DNA of 64,000 nucleotides from Planctomycetota bacterium. Its GTDB lineage: Bacteria > Planctomycetota > UBA1135 > UBA2386. This document shows, one piece after another, positions 51,924 to 62,646 of this stretch (position 1 is the first letter of the stretch; each line of letters begins with the position of its first letter). The notes beneath the pieces were generated by a model. That model saw nothing but the letters and a program-made list of their open reading frames with translations, had not been told where the DNA came from and did no database searches. The translations under genes were made by a program, and so were the position numbers. Location of the stretch: contig JACKIC010000008.1 of NCBI GenBank assembly GCA_020638655.1, positions 297,928 to 361,927 of the forward strand. The letters are read 5' to 3'.

Positions 51924-54500
51924 GTGCGACTCACCGTCGAGACCGGCCCCCTTGCCGGCACCGTCGTCTCCCTCGACCGCGACCACCCCGCCACCCTCGG
52001 CAGCGGCCCCGACTGCGCGATCTGCGTGCGGGAGGCGGGCGTGTTGCCGGAGCACGCCGTCGTCAAGGCGCTGCGCGGCGAAGGGTTCGGCCTCAAGGCC
52101 CTGGCCGCGGGCGTGCGCGTCAACGGCCAGGCGATCGAGGCCACGCCGCTCCAGGACGGCGACATCATCGAGCTGGGCACGACGCGCATCGCCTTCGGCG
52201 AGGTGCAGAAGCAGGGCCTGCCGACGATCCCCGGCTACCGCATCGGTGAGGTGCTCGGCCGCGGCGGCATGGGCATCGTCTACCGCGCCGAGCAGACCAG
52301 CCTGCACCGCGAGGTCGCGCTCAAGGTGCTCAGCCGCGACCTGACCAAGGACCCGCAATTCGTCGCCAAGTTCGTGGCCGAGGCGCGCGCCGCGGCCAAG
52401 CTGCAGCACCCCAACGTCGTGGCGGTGTTCGACGTCGAGCACGACGCCGACATCTACTACTACTCGATGGAGCTGATGACCGGCTCGCTCGAGGACGAGC
52501 TGCGGCAGCGCGGCGCGCTGCCCGTCGAACGCGCGCTGCGCGTGATCGCGGACGCCGCCGCGGGCCTGGCCTACGCCGAGTCGCTCGGCATCGTGCACCG
52601 CGACATCAAGCCCGACAACCTGATGCTCGACCCGCACGGGGTCGTCAAGATCGCCGACCTGGGTCTGGCGCGCTCGGACGAGGAGGTCGAGGAGAAGGCG
52701 ATCGGCACGCCGCACTTCATGGCGCCCGAGCAGGTGCTCAAGAAGGAGATCGACCACCGCACCGACCTCTACGCGCTCGGCTGCACGTTCTACCGGCTGA
52801 TCACGGGCCGCACGCCGTTCCGCGGCCAGACGGTCAAGGACATCCTGCGCGCACAGGTCAAGGACGACCCGGAGCCCGCGCACAAGGTCAACAGCGACGT
52901 GCCCGCCGAGGTCGCCGCGATCGTGCAGCGGCTGATGGCCAAGGAGCCCAAGGACCGCTACCAGACCGCCAACGACCTGCTCGAGGACCTCGAGCAGCTG
53001 CTGCAGCCCCCCGTCAAGAAGGGGCTGTGGATCGGCCTCGCCGCCGCGGCGGTGCTGGTCGCCGGCGGCGCGATCTACTGGGCCGTCAACAAGCCCAAGG
53101 AACAGACGATCGTCGAGAAGTACCGCGACAACCCCGAGATGCTGCAGCTCGCCACCGAGAACGAGCAGCTCAAGGTCGCCGCGCGCGAGGACCAGGCGAT
53201 GATCGCGCTGCTGACGACGCGGCTCAGCGGGCTCACCGACCTGCAGCTGGCGACGGCGCTCGACGAGGTGGCCAGCAAGCACACGGGCACCAAGGCCGCG
53301 ATCGAAGCCGAGCAGCGCGCCGACTACGTGCGCGAGGACGTGCGCCAACGCGAGGCCGCTGCCGAGCAGCGCCACCAGCAGGCCCAGGCCCACGTCGCGG
53401 CGCTGACCGCCAAGGTCGAGAAGGACGTCGCCGCGGGCAACTTCGCGGCGGCCCTGCTGCAGGTGGCGGCGCCGCCGCCGGCGGCGATCGCCGAGGAATC
53501 CGCCGTGACCGCCGGGACCGCCAAGCTGCGCGAAGACGTGCTCGCCGCGGCCCGCGCGCAGGTCGCGAGCGTGCGCAGCAAGGTCGAGACCGCGCTGACC
53601 GGCACGGACCTCGCCGCCGTCGAAGCAGCCAACAAGTCGATCCTCGACACCCTGGCCGAGCGCCAGCGATACCCAGCGGAGCTCGCCGGCGAACTCGACG
53701 CGCTGCAGACCCTGCGCGACCGCGCCACCAAGGTCGCGACCGACCTCGCGAGCGCGCAGCAGCAGAGCCGTTGGCAGGCCTACGCCGCGCTGCTGCAGGC
53801 CCCCGACGGCGTCGCCGCGCCGCTCGACCGCCTCGATTTCGGCGCCGCCGCCGCGGCCGCCGAGCGGTTCGGCGCCGGCAACGTCGACGACGCCGCCGCC
53901 GCGCGCGCGCGCGGTCTGGCCGCGACGCTGCAGCAGGCCGAGCGGTTCGCCGCCGCCTTGCGCGCCGCGCTGACCGCCACGCCGCTGCCCTTCCCGGGCG
54001 GCAACGAGGACAACGAGCAGGTCACGCAATGGGACCTGGCCGCCGGCAAGCTCACGGTCGTCGACACCAGCAAGCGCCCCAACAAGGAGCGCACCGTGCC
54101 GATCGCCGAGCTCTCCCCCGAAGCCTGGCAGGTGCTGGCCGATCAGGTCGCGCCGCCGGCGCCCGGCAGCCGCGAGTGTTTCCTGACCTTCGTCGCGCTG
54201 CAGGCCCACGAGCTGGCCGCGAAGAAGTTCCTGTCCGGCGTCGACCCGCGCGACGACAGCAGCGGCACGCAGGGCGACGGCTACCCCCTGGGCACCGCGC
54301 TGCTCGAGGTGTTGCGCCGGCGCCTGCCGAGCGGCGACGAGCCGTGGCTGGTGACCCTGCGTGACGAGCTCGACGCCGCGACCCGCCTGGTGTCCGGCTT
54401 CCGCGCGCTGTCCGAGAAGCGCCATCTCGCTGCCGCCACCCACCTCGAGAAGGCGCTGGCCGAGCACCCGCACAGCTTCCTCGTGCTGCTGCTGCCGTGA
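51924..54500 (+). CDS. Membrane Ser/Thr protein kinase with N-terminal FHA-like domain
   Basis: An 858-residue kinase from GTG 51924. Residues 1-95 are FHA-like (TLGSGPDCAICVREAG, VNGQAIEATPLQDGDIIELG) but lack the usual conserved Arg and Ser. The kinase domain spans about 105-360: GRGGMGIVYRAEQ, Lys134 in VALKVL, HRDIKPDN with Asp227, DLG at 245-247 and GTPHFMAPEQ. A membrane segment at 368-387 is followed by a long coiled coil (EQRADYVREDVRQREAAAEQ) and an extracytoplasmic C-terminal region. Such PknB-type kinases phosphorylate cytoplasmic targets; the external part may sense a signal. Confidence 0.9.
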   Translation: MRLTVETGPLAGTVVSLDRDHPATLGSGPDCAICVREAGVLPEHAVVKALRGEGFGLKALAAGVRVNGQAIEATPLQDGDIIELGTTRIAFGEVQKQGLPTIPGYRIGEVLGRGGMGIVYRAEQTSLHREVALKVLSRDLTKDPQFVAKFVAEARAAAKLQHPNVVAVFDVEHDADIYYYSMELMTGSLEDELRQRGALPVERALRVIADAAAGLAYAESLGIVHRDIKPDNLMLDPHGVVKIADLGLARSDEEVEEKAIGTPHFMAPEQVLKKEIDHRTDLYALGCTFYRLITGRTPFRGQTVKDILRAQVKDDPEPAHKVNSDVPAEVAAIVQRLMAKEPKDRYQTANDLLEDLEQLLQPPVKKGLWIGLAAAAVLVAGGAIYWAVNKPKEQTIVEKYRDNPEMLQLATENEQLKVAAREDQAMIALLTTRLSGLTDLQLATALDEVASKHTGTKAAIEAEQRADYVREDVRQREAAAEQRHQQAQAHVAALTAKVEKDVAAGNFAAALLQVAAPPPAAIAEESAVTAGTAKLREDVLAAARAQVASVRSKVETALTGTDLAAVEAANKSILDTLAERQRYPAELAGELDALQTLRDRATKVATDLASAQQQSRWQAYAALLQAPDGVAAPLDRLDFGAAAAAAERFGAGNVDDAAAARARGLAATLQQAERFAAALRAALTATPLPFPGGNEDNEQVTQWDLAAGKLTVVDTSKRPNKERTVPIAELSPEAWQVLADQVAPPAPGSRECFLTFVALQAHELAAKKFLSGVDPRDDSSGTQGDGYPLGTALLEVLRRRLPSGDEPWLVTLRDELDAATRLVSGFRALSEKRHLAAATHLEKALAEHPHSFLVLLLP

Positions 54501-54510
54501 CCGCACCGCG

Positions 54511-54807
54511 ATGACCCTGCAGGTCCGCGACCAGGACGGCGCGGCGTGGGTGGCGGTCAAGGCCGTGCCCGGCGCCAGCCGCGACCGCATCGCCGGCCTC
54601 TACGGCGACGCCCTCAAGGTGCAGGTCAGCGCCCCGCCCGAGGGCGGTAAGGCCAACGCCCGGATCTGCGCGGTGCTGGCGGCGGCGCTCGGGGTCCCGG
54701 TCCGCGACGTCACCGTCGTGCAGGGCGCCGGCAACCCGCGCAAGGTGATCGCCGTGCGCGGCCTCGACGCCAGAACCGTAGCGCAGCGGCTGCTCGGGCA
54801 GGGCTGA
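54511..54807 (+). CDS. DUF167 (YggU) family protein
   Basis: A 98-residue protein with the family blocks VAVKAVPGASRDRIAG, LKVQVSAPPEGGKANARI and VVQGAGNPRKVIAVRG. The family is small, conserved and of unknown function. ATG 54511 starts 10 bases after the kinase stop and the gene could be co-transcribed with it. Confidence 0.88.
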   Translation: MTLQVRDQDGAAWVAVKAVPGASRDRIAGLYGDALKVQVSAPPEGGKANARICAVLAAALGVPVRDVTVVQGAGNPRKVIAVRGLDARTVAQRLLGQG

Positions 54808-54870
54808 ACCGGCGCCCACCGACCGCGCTCGACTGTTCTCTTGCCGCGCGCGCCCGGCTACCTTCTGGCC

Positions 54871-55692
54871 ATGGCAGGTGCGGCTCCCCAACGGTTCAAC
54901 GCGCGCGAGATGGCGCAGTTCCTCCAGGCGCGTACGCCGCTGCGACCGAACGTCGCCATGCTGCTCGGCAGCGGCCACGCCTCGATCGCCAACCAGCTCA
55001 AGGACAAGGTCGTGCTGCACGGCGACGACCTGCCCGGCGCGCCGCTGCACTCACCGCTGCTGATCGGCACGCTCGAAGGGGTGCCGGTCGCCGTCGCCGA
55101 CGCGCCGCTCGCGGTCTACGAGGGCTACGCCGGCGGCGACCTGGCGCTGCCGGTCCGCGTGCTGCGCGCCACCGGCGCGGACCTGCTGATCCTGACCGCG
55201 GGCGCCGCGAGCCTCTCGCAGCAGATCGATCCCGGCTCGATCGCGGTGATCGAGGACCACCTGAACTTCAGCGGCGTGCACCCGCTGATCGGCCCCAACG
55301 ACGACAGCCTGGGGCCGCGCTTCCCCGACATGAGCGAGCCCTACGCGCGCAACTGGCAGGAGGTCGCGCGCGAGGTCGCGCTGCGCGCCGGGATCCCGTG
55401 CATGCCGGGCGTGTTCGCCGCGGTGTCCGGCCCCAGCATGCCGACGCGCGCCGAGTTCCGCTTCCTGCGCAACGCGGGCGCCGACCTCGTCGGCATGTCC
55501 CTGGTCCCCGAAGCGATCGCCGCGGTGCACGCCGGCTTCGATGTGCTCGCGCTGGTCGGCGTGACCCAGCAGCTGTTCGGCGGCCGCTCGATGCAGACGT
55601 CGATCGAGGCGATGATCGAAGCCGCGGACCTGGCTGCGCCGCGCATGGCCAGCCTGCTGGTCGGCATCACCGCGGCCACCGCGAGCGTCTGA
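54871..55692 (+). CDS. Purine nucleoside phosphorylase
   Basis: A 273-residue enzyme of the trimeric PNP family, which splits purine nucleosides with phosphate into base and ribose 1-phosphate. Matching blocks are AMLLGSGHASIANQL, DAPLAVYEGYAGGDL, EDHLNFSGVHPLIGPNDD, GPRFPDMSEPYARN, GPSMPTRAEFRFLRNAGAD and VGMSLVPEAIAAVHAG. The family TNAAG is LTAGAAS here, and the GGPSYET loop is SGPSMPT, so substrate range may differ. ATG 54871 is preferred over TTG 54841. It precedes purN. Confidence 0.88.
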   Translation: MAGAAPQRFNAREMAQFLQARTPLRPNVAMLLGSGHASIANQLKDKVVLHGDDLPGAPLHSPLLIGTLEGVPVAVADAPLAVYEGYAGGDLALPVRVLRATGADLLILTAGAASLSQQIDPGSIAVIEDHLNFSGVHPLIGPNDDSLGPRFPDMSEPYARNWQEVAREVALRAGIPCMPGVFAAVSGPSMPTRAEFRFLRNAGADLVGMSLVPEAIAAVHAGFDVLALVGVTQQLFGGRSMQTSIEAMIEAADLAAPRMASLLVGITAATASV

Positions 55693-55708
55693 GCGACGAC
55701 CAGTTGCC

Positions 55709-56332
55709 ATGCCCAGCAGCGACCGCAGCCACCGCGACAACAACCACGCCGGCCACCAGCGCCCGCGCCTCGGCGTGCTGCTGAGCGGCTCGGGCCGCAC
55801 GCTCAAGAACCTGCTCGAACGCATCGCCGACGGCCGGCTGCGCGCCTCGGTCGCCGGCGTCGCCAGCGACCGCGACGACGCCTTCGGCCTGCAGCGCGCG
55901 ATCGAGAACGGCCTCGAGACGCGCGTGCTGCCGGAGCCCTCGGCGATGTGGTCGTGGCTGCTCGAGCTCGACGTCGATCTGGTGATCCTCGCCGGCTACC
56001 TGCGCCTGCTGCCGATCGTTCCCGAGTTCGAGGGGCGCGTGCTCAACATCCACCCGTCGCTGTTGCCCAAGCACGGCGGCAAGGGCATGTACGGCGAGCG
56101 TGTGCACCGCGCGGTGCTCGAGGCCGGCGAGAGGGAATCGGGCTGCACCGTGCACCTGTGCGACGACGAATACGACCGCGGTCGGGTCCTGATCCAGGCG
56201 CGCGTGCCCGTGTTGCCCGACGACACGGCGACGTCGCTCGCCGCGCGCGTGTTCGCGGCCGAGTGCGAGGCCTACCCGGCCGCCATCCACCTGCGCTGGG
56301 CCGAGCTGGGCGCGCACGACGCGCAGGCCTGA
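55709..56332 (+). CDS. purN: Phosphoribosylglycinamide formyltransferase
   Basis: A 207-residue enzyme of purine biosynthesis that formylates GAR with 10-formyl-THF. It contains VLLSGSGRTLKNLLERI, DLVILAGYLRLLP and LNIHPSLLPKHGGKGMYG with the catalytic Asn-His pair, and SGCTVHLCDDEYDRGRV with the Asp. The N-terminal 18 residues are extra and polar. It lies 16 bases after the PNP gene, giving a small purine operon. Confidence 0.93.
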   Translation: MPSSDRSHRDNNHAGHQRPRLGVLLSGSGRTLKNLLERIADGRLRASVAGVASDRDDAFGLQRAIENGLETRVLPEPSAMWSWLLELDVDLVILAGYLRLLPIVPEFEGRVLNIHPSLLPKHGGKGMYGERVHRAVLEAGERESGCTVHLCDDEYDRGRVLIQARVPVLPDDTATSLAARVFAAECEAYPAAIHLRWAELGAHDAQA

Positions 56333-56338
56333 GCGGCG

Positions 56339-57324
56339 TCAGGCCTTGCCAGGACGCCGACGCGCGAGCCACCGGCGCACGATCTCGTCGACCGCTGCGC
56401 CCGCGAGGATCACGGCCCCCACCACGGCGAACTCGAGCTGGTTGCTGCCGGCCACCAGGTTGATCGTGTTGGGCAACACCTGCATCAGGCAGGCGCCGAG
56501 CACGACGCCGAGCACGAGGCCTTCGCCGCCCCGCAGCGCGACGCCGCCGAGCACGGCGCCCGCGATCGCGTAGAGCTCGTAGAAGTTGCCGAAGTTCGAC
56601 GCCTGCGCCGAGTTGACGTCGAGCACGAACAGGCAGCCGGCCAACCCGGCGAGCAGCGAGCAGGCGACGTACGCGAGCAGTTCCAGACGGTCGGTCGCGA
56701 CACCGGCGAAACGCGCCGCCTCGCGGTTGCTGCCGAGCGCGAACAGGTGGCGACCGATCACCGTGCGGCGCCACAGGAACGACGTCAGCGCGGCGACGAC
56801 GACGAAGACCAACAGCGGCACGGGCAGGCCGAAGCCGTCGCCGAGCGGCAGCGTGCCGGTCGCGAGCCAGCGCACGCCTTCACCGGTGGTGCCCAGCCCC
56901 ATGGTCTGATCGCCCGTGAACGCGCGCATCAGGCCGCGGTAGAGCAGCAGACCACACAGCGTCACCACGAACGGCTGCAGCCGCAGGCGCACGACCAGCA
57001 GGCCGTGCCAGAGCCCGATCGCCGCCGTCAGCAGCAGCACCGTCGGCACCGCCAGCAGCGCGGGCACGCCGAGGTCGCGCAGCAGCCACGGCAGGATGCA
57101 GCCGGCGACGCAGACGACCGAACCGATCGACAGGTCGATGCCGCCCGTGACGATCACGAACGCGGCGGCGATCGACAGGATGCCGAACTCGCCGATGCGC
57201 TTGCACAGGTTCTGCAGGTTGTAGGCCGACAGGAACGGGTTGGTGCCCGACACGGCGTCGTGAGAGAGCACGGCCGTGGCGATCACGACGACCAACAACA
57301 ACACGGCGATACCGAGGATCTTCT

Positions 57325-57328
<4 letters not shown>
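56339..57328 (-). CDS. Sugar ABC transporter permease (RbsC family)
   Basis: A 329-residue polytopic permease with about nine hydrophobic segments. It starts at GTG 57328 (VKKILGIAVLLLVVVI). The signature ILSIAAAFVIVTGGIDLSIG is the RbsC/AraH loop. GSNREAARFAGV and GAVLGGVALRGGEG match the cytoplasmic coupling and C-terminal loops. Its start overlaps the stop of the ATPase gene (GTGA). It forms the channel for a substrate delivered by the binding protein at 58848. Confidence 0.92.
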
Positions 57329-58847
<1,519 letters not shown>

Positions 58848-58851
<4 letters not shown>

Positions 58852-59873
58852 TTGCGGCCCGTCTTCTGCTTGAGGTCGTCCCAGAACGCCCGCACGTTGC
58901 TCTTGTCGATGCGCCGCGCCGGGATGTCCATGAACCCGCCCGCGGGCAGCAGCGCGCGGCGCTGCGCCTCGTCGGGGGTCTGCAGCAGCCGCGCCAGCAG
59001 CGTCACCGACTGGTAGCCGTACTCGTAGGGGTTCTGCACCAGCGTGCCGGCGACCTCGCCGTCGACGATGCCCTGCAGCGTCTGGTCGTTCTCGTCGAAG
59101 CCGAACACCTTGACGCGGTCGAGGCGTTTGGCGGCCTTGACCGCTTCGAGCACGAGCGGCGGTTCGTATTCGAACAGCCCCACCACGCCGGCGAGGTCCT
59201 GCCAGCGGCCCAGCGCGTCCTCGATCACCGCCTTGCCCTTCTGGGGGTCGAACTGGTCGGTGTAGGTGGCGCGGATCTCGAAGCCGTTGCCGGACAGCGC
59301 GGCGTCCTGCGCGTCGAAGCGCGCGGCGTCGACCGAGCGCCCGAGCAGCTCGTCGATGATGCCTTGGCGCCGCCCGCGCGCGTTGTCCTGGTCGAGCGTC
59401 GCGACCAGCAGCACGATCGGCCCGCCCTTGGGCAGCGCCTCGCGGATCATCTGCCCGCACAGGCGGCCGGCGTCGTAGTTGCGCATGCCGATGTAGGCGA
59501 GGCGCTTGCTCGCCGGTGCGTCGGAGTCGTGTGTCACCAGCAGCGTGCGCGCCGCGATCTGATCGAGCAGCCCGCCCATGTTGGCCGGGTCCTTGGGGCT
59601 GACCGCGATGCCCCGCACGCCCTTGGCCAGGAGGTCTTCGAGGATGCTCTGCTGCTCGGCGGCGGTGCCCGTCGGCGGCATCTTGACGAGCACCTCGACG
59701 CCCTGCTCCTTGGCCGCGGCCTCGGCGCCGCGCTGGGCGATGGCCCAGAACTCGGCGACGCAGTTGCTCACGAACGCGACCTTCGGCCGCGCCGCCGCCG
59801 CGCCCTTGGCGTCGCCGCAGCCCGCGGTGAACAGCGACAACGACACGACCGACAGCACCAGGAAGCTCTTCAT
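58848..59873 (-). CDS. Sugar ABC transporter substrate-binding lipoprotein (RbsB-like)
   Basis: A 341-residue type I periplasmic binding protein. The signal MKSFLVLSVVSLSLFTAGC ends in a lipobox with Cys19. The fold is shown by KVAFVSNCVAEFWAIAQRG, ILEDLLAKGVRGIAVSP, LVTHDSDAPASKRLAYIG and KVFGFDENDQTLQGI. GAGGTG lies about nine bases upstream of ATG 59873, so this start is preferred over GTG 59882. It lies 14 bases after the SDR gene. The ligand is probably a sugar; ribose, xylose or a uronate cannot be told apart here. Confidence 0.92.
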
Positions 59874-59887
59874 CTGCTGCACCTCGT

Positions 59888-60724
59888 TCAGTTGACCGTG
59901 ACGCCGCCGTTGACGGCGAGATCCTGCCCCGTGACGAACGCCGCGGCGTCGCTGGCGAGGAACGCCACCACGCCGCCGACGTCGCCGGGCACGCCCCAGC
60001 GCCCCGCGGGGATGCCCGCGAGGTACGCGTCCTTCAGGGACTTGGGGTCCTTGGCGTGGCGCTCGACCGGGATCCAGCCCGGCGACACCATGTTGACGGT
60101 GATGCCGAACGGCGCCAGTTCGCTCGCCATGCTGCGCGTCCAGCCGGTCTGCGCGCCCTTGGCGGCGACGTACGGCGCGAAGTTGGGCACGCCGCGGCGG
60201 AACACCTCGCTGCCGATGTTGACGATGCGGCCGAAGCGGCGACGCTTCATCGCCGGCAGGACCGCGCGCGTCAGCAGCACCGGCGACTTCAGGAAGAAGT
60301 CGATCATCTGCTGGTGGAACGCCCAGTCGTACTCCTCGAACGGCATCTGCGGCTGCGCGGGCGTCGCGTTGGGCACCAGGATGTCGATGCGGCCGAGCTT
60401 CTTCTCGACCTGCGCGCAGAGTTTGGGCACCTGCTTCTCGCTGGTCACGTCGGCGCGGAACAGCGCCCCCTCGTAGCCGCGCATCGCGAAGTCGGCGAAC
60501 GTCGCCTCGGCCTGCTCCTTGTCACCCGCGTAGTTGAGCGCGACCTTGCAGCCCGCGGCGCCGAGCGCCAGCGCGATCGCGCGGCCCAGGCCCTTGGTGC
60601 TGCCGGTGACCAGCGCGGTGCGGCCGAGCAGGGTCGTCGGCCGCGGTTCGAAGTCCAGGGGAGCGGGCTTGGCCCGGGTCGCGCGAGGGGCGCGACCCGC
60701 GCCGCGGCGGGTGGTGGCTGGCAT
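59888..60724 (-). CDS. Short-chain dehydrogenase/reductase
   Basis: A 278-residue Rossmann oxidoreductase. The NAD(P) site is ALVTGSTKGLGRAIALAL, and the catalytic residues are Ser in VNIGSEVFRRG and Tyr-x3-Lys in APYVAAKGAQTG. Normally Asn-Ala-Gly follows beta-4; here it is VPNATPAQ. The C-terminal GITVNMVSPGWIPVE is standard. The N-terminal 30 residues are basic and variable. As first gene of the operon with the sugar transporter it probably acts on the imported substrate. Confidence 0.88.
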   Translation of the reverse strand: MPATTRRGAGRAPRATRAKPAPLDFEPRPTTLLGRTALVTGSTKGLGRAIALALGAAGCKVALNYAGDKEQAEATFADFAMRGYEGALFRADVTSEKQVPKLCAQVEKKLGRIDILVPNATPAQPQMPFEEYDWAFHQQMIDFFLKSPVLLTRAVLPAMKRRRFGRIVNIGSEVFRRGVPNFAPYVAAKGAQTGWTRSMASELAPFGITVNMVSPGWIPVERHAKDPKSLKDAYLAGIPAGRWGVPGDVGGVVAFLASDAAAFVTGQDLAVNGGVTVN

Positions 60725-60787
60725 GGGACGGGGCACGGTAGCGCCCTGGGCCCGGCCTGGCCACACGCCGCTCCCACCGCGCGGCGA

Positions 60788-61489
60788 TCAGTCGTCGCGC
60801 TGCGAGCCGAGGATCTGCATCGCCCAGTAGAGCAGGGTCATCACCGAAGCGGCGGCCGCGGCGACGTAGGTCATCGCAGCCGCGTCGAGCACCTTCTTGG
60901 CGCCGACCAGTTCGTCGCTCGCGAGCACGCCGCTGCTCTGCAGCGTCACCAGTGCGCGCTTGCTGGCGTCGAATTCGACCGGCAGGGTCACCAGCGTGAA
61001 CACCGTGGCCGTGGCGAACAGACCCAGGCCGATCCAGGCCATCGTCATCGAGCCGCTCGTGTAGCCCATGAACAACCCGGCGATCATGACCCAGAAGCCG
61101 AGATTGGAGCCGATGCCGGCGACCGGCACCCACGCCGAGCGGAACTGCAGCGGCCCGTAGCCGTGCGCGTGCTGGATCGCGTGCCCGACTTCGTGGGCCG
61201 CGACGCCGAGCGCGGCGACGCTGTGGCTGCCGTAGACGACCTCGGACAGGCGCAGCACCTTGGCGCGCGGGTCGTAGTGGTCGGTGAGTTGGCCGTGCAC
61301 CGGTTCGACGGTCACGTCGTGGATGTCGTTGGCCTGCAGGATCGCCCGCGCGACCTGGGCGCCGCTGAGGCCGTGGCGCGACGGCACCTGGGAGTAGCGC
61401 GCGAACGTGGACTTGACCTTGCCGGAGGCCCACATGCTGAGCAGCAGGCCGGCACCGATGACGATCCAGTAGACGGGGTCGTAGAACAT
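60788..61489 (-). CDS. Membrane zinc metallopeptidase (YugP/DUF2232-type, HEVGH)
   Basis: A 233-residue membrane protein of the neutral zinc metallopeptidase family (YugP-like). It begins MFYDPVYWIVIGAGLLLSMW, has the motif GVAAHEVGHAIQHAHGY with the HExxH zinc site, and further helices at VPVAGIGSNLGFWVMIAGLF, WIGLGLFATATVFTLVTL and the C-terminus. LPVEFDASKRAL is the conserved segment with the third ligand candidate. The substrate is unknown. It diverges from marR. Confidence 0.88.
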   Translation of the reverse strand: MFYDPVYWIVIGAGLLLSMWASGKVKSTFARYSQVPSRHGLSGAQVARAILQANDIHDVTVEPVHGQLTDHYDPRAKVLRLSEVVYGSHSVAALGVAAHEVGHAIQHAHGYGPLQFRSAWVPVAGIGSNLGFWVMIAGLFMGYTSGSMTMAWIGLGLFATATVFTLVTLPVEFDASKRALVTLQSSGVLASDELVGAKKVLDAAAMTYVAAAAASVMTLLYWAMQILGSQRDD

Positions 61490-61627
61490 TGTCTTGGGGC
61501 GCCGGCCCACCCCCCATGGGCGACCGGCAGGGCCATGGTTAGCCCCTGCCGCCGCCGACACAAGTCGCGTTGCCACGGCCCGATGGCCAACACGGCCCCA
61601 CCGCGCGGCAGGTCTTCCTACTTTACT

Positions 61628-61657
61628 TGTTGCAACAGTCTTCGTTTGGACGATACT
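61628..61657 (+). promoter_or_regulatory. Promoter and overlapping palindromic operator of marR
   Basis: TGTTGCAACA at 61628-61637 is a perfect palindrome. A sigma-70-like promoter overlaps it: TTGCAA at 61630-61635, a 16-base spacer and GATACT at 61652-61657, ten bases before the marR ATG. A near-copy (TGTTTCAACA) precedes doxX. The layout suggests MarR autorepression. Confidence 0.55.
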
Positions 61658-61667
61658 TCTCCTCGTC

Positions 61668-62135
61668 ATGTCGAAGCTGCAACAGGAACTGCGTCAGGGC
61701 CAACCCTTCACCTCACCGGCCATGGAGACGTTCTTGAACCTGCTGCGCACCGCTGAGGCGGCGCGCGCCGCCGAAGCCGACCTGCTGCACGCGCACAACC
61801 TGACCGGCGCCTCCTACAACGTGCTGCGCATCCTGCGCGGCGCCGGCGACGACGGCCACCAGTGCCAGGAGATCGGCGCACGCATGGTGACGCGCGTGCC
61901 CGACGTCACCCGCCTCGTCGACCGCCTCGAGCAGCGCGGACTCGTCGAACGCCGCCGCTGCGAGCGCGACCGCCGCGTCGTCTACGTGCGCATCAAGAAG
62001 CCCGCGCTCGACCTGCTCGCGCAGCTCGACGCACCGGTGGCCGCCATGCCCGAGCGCTTCTTCGCCGGGCTCGCCGCCAAGGACCTGCGCACGCTCAACC
62101 AGCTGCTCGTCAAGGCGCGCCCCGACCACGCCTGA
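61668..62135 (+). CDS. MarR-family transcriptional regulator
   Basis: A 155-residue winged-helix regulator. The N-terminus MSKLQQELRQGQPFTSPAME is followed by a dimer helix, and the HTH core is LTGASYNVLRILRGAGDDG with QEIGARMVTRVPDVTRLVDRLEQ and the wing LVERRRCERDRRVVYVRIK. MarR dimers bind short palindromes and are often released by phenolics or oxidants. It precedes doxX and the pirin gene on the same strand, and matching palindromes lie before marR and before doxX. Confidence 0.93.
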   Translation: MSKLQQELRQGQPFTSPAMETFLNLLRTAEAARAAEADLLHAHNLTGASYNVLRILRGAGDDGHQCQEIGARMVTRVPDVTRLVDRLEQRGLVERRRCERDRRVVYVRIKKPALDLLAQLDAPVAAMPERFFAGLAAKDLRTLNQLLVKARPDHA

Positions 62136-62186
62136 ACCCTCCGGCCCCGCAGCCGGCGACCCTCACCTTCTTCACCGACCAATACC

Positions 62187-62196
62187 TGTTTCAACA
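62187..62196 (+). promoter_or_regulatory. Candidate MarR operator before doxX
   Basis: TGTTTCAACA differs by one base from the palindrome before marR. It lies 24 bases ahead of the doxX ATG, with AGGAG (62209-62213) between. A repressor here could block doxX-pirin transcription. Confidence 0.5.
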
Positions 62197-62220
62197 ACCA
62201 TCACTCTCAGGAGAACCAAG

Positions 62221-62646
62221 ATGAACGCTCTCGATCGCCTGCACTCCCCCAACCTCGGCCTGTTCCTGATCCGCGTCATGCTCGCCGCGGTGTTCCTGTT
62301 CCACGGCTCGCAGAAGCTGTTCGGCGCATTCGGCGGCTACGGCCTCGACGGCACCTCGCAGTGGATGGGCAGCATCGGCATCCCGATGCCGTACGTGTCC
62401 GCGCTGCTCGCGGCGCTGGCGGAGACCCTCGGCGGCGTGGCGCTCGCCACCGGCCTGTTCTTCCGCCCGGTGATGGTGCCCCTCGCCTTCACCATGGTCG
62501 TCGCGGCCTTCGTCGGCCACGGCGGCAAGGGCTTCGACGCCGCGCAGGGCGGCATGGAATACCCGCTGACCTTGCTGCTGGTCGTCGTCGGCCTCATCTT
62601 CACGGGCCCCGGCGCGCTGCGCCTGGGCAAGCAGGAGGTGAAGTGA
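62221..62646 (+). CDS. DoxX-family membrane protein
   Basis: A 141-residue four-helix membrane protein (family DoxX/SURF4-like). It begins NLGLFLIRVMLAAVFLFHGS, and QKLFGAFGGYG and LAALAETLGGVALATGLFF are family blocks. DoxX proteins are membrane subunits or modulators of redox processes; the exact role is unknown. AGGAG lies eight bases before the ATG. It overlaps the pirin ATG by one base (TGATG). Confidence 0.9.
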   Translation: MNALDRLHSPNLGLFLIRVMLAAVFLFHGSQKLFGAFGGYGLDGTSQWMGSIGIPMPYVSALLAALAETLGGVALATGLFFRPVMVPLAFTMVVAAFVGHGGKGFDAAQGGMEYPLTLLLVVVGLIFTGPGALRLGKQEVK

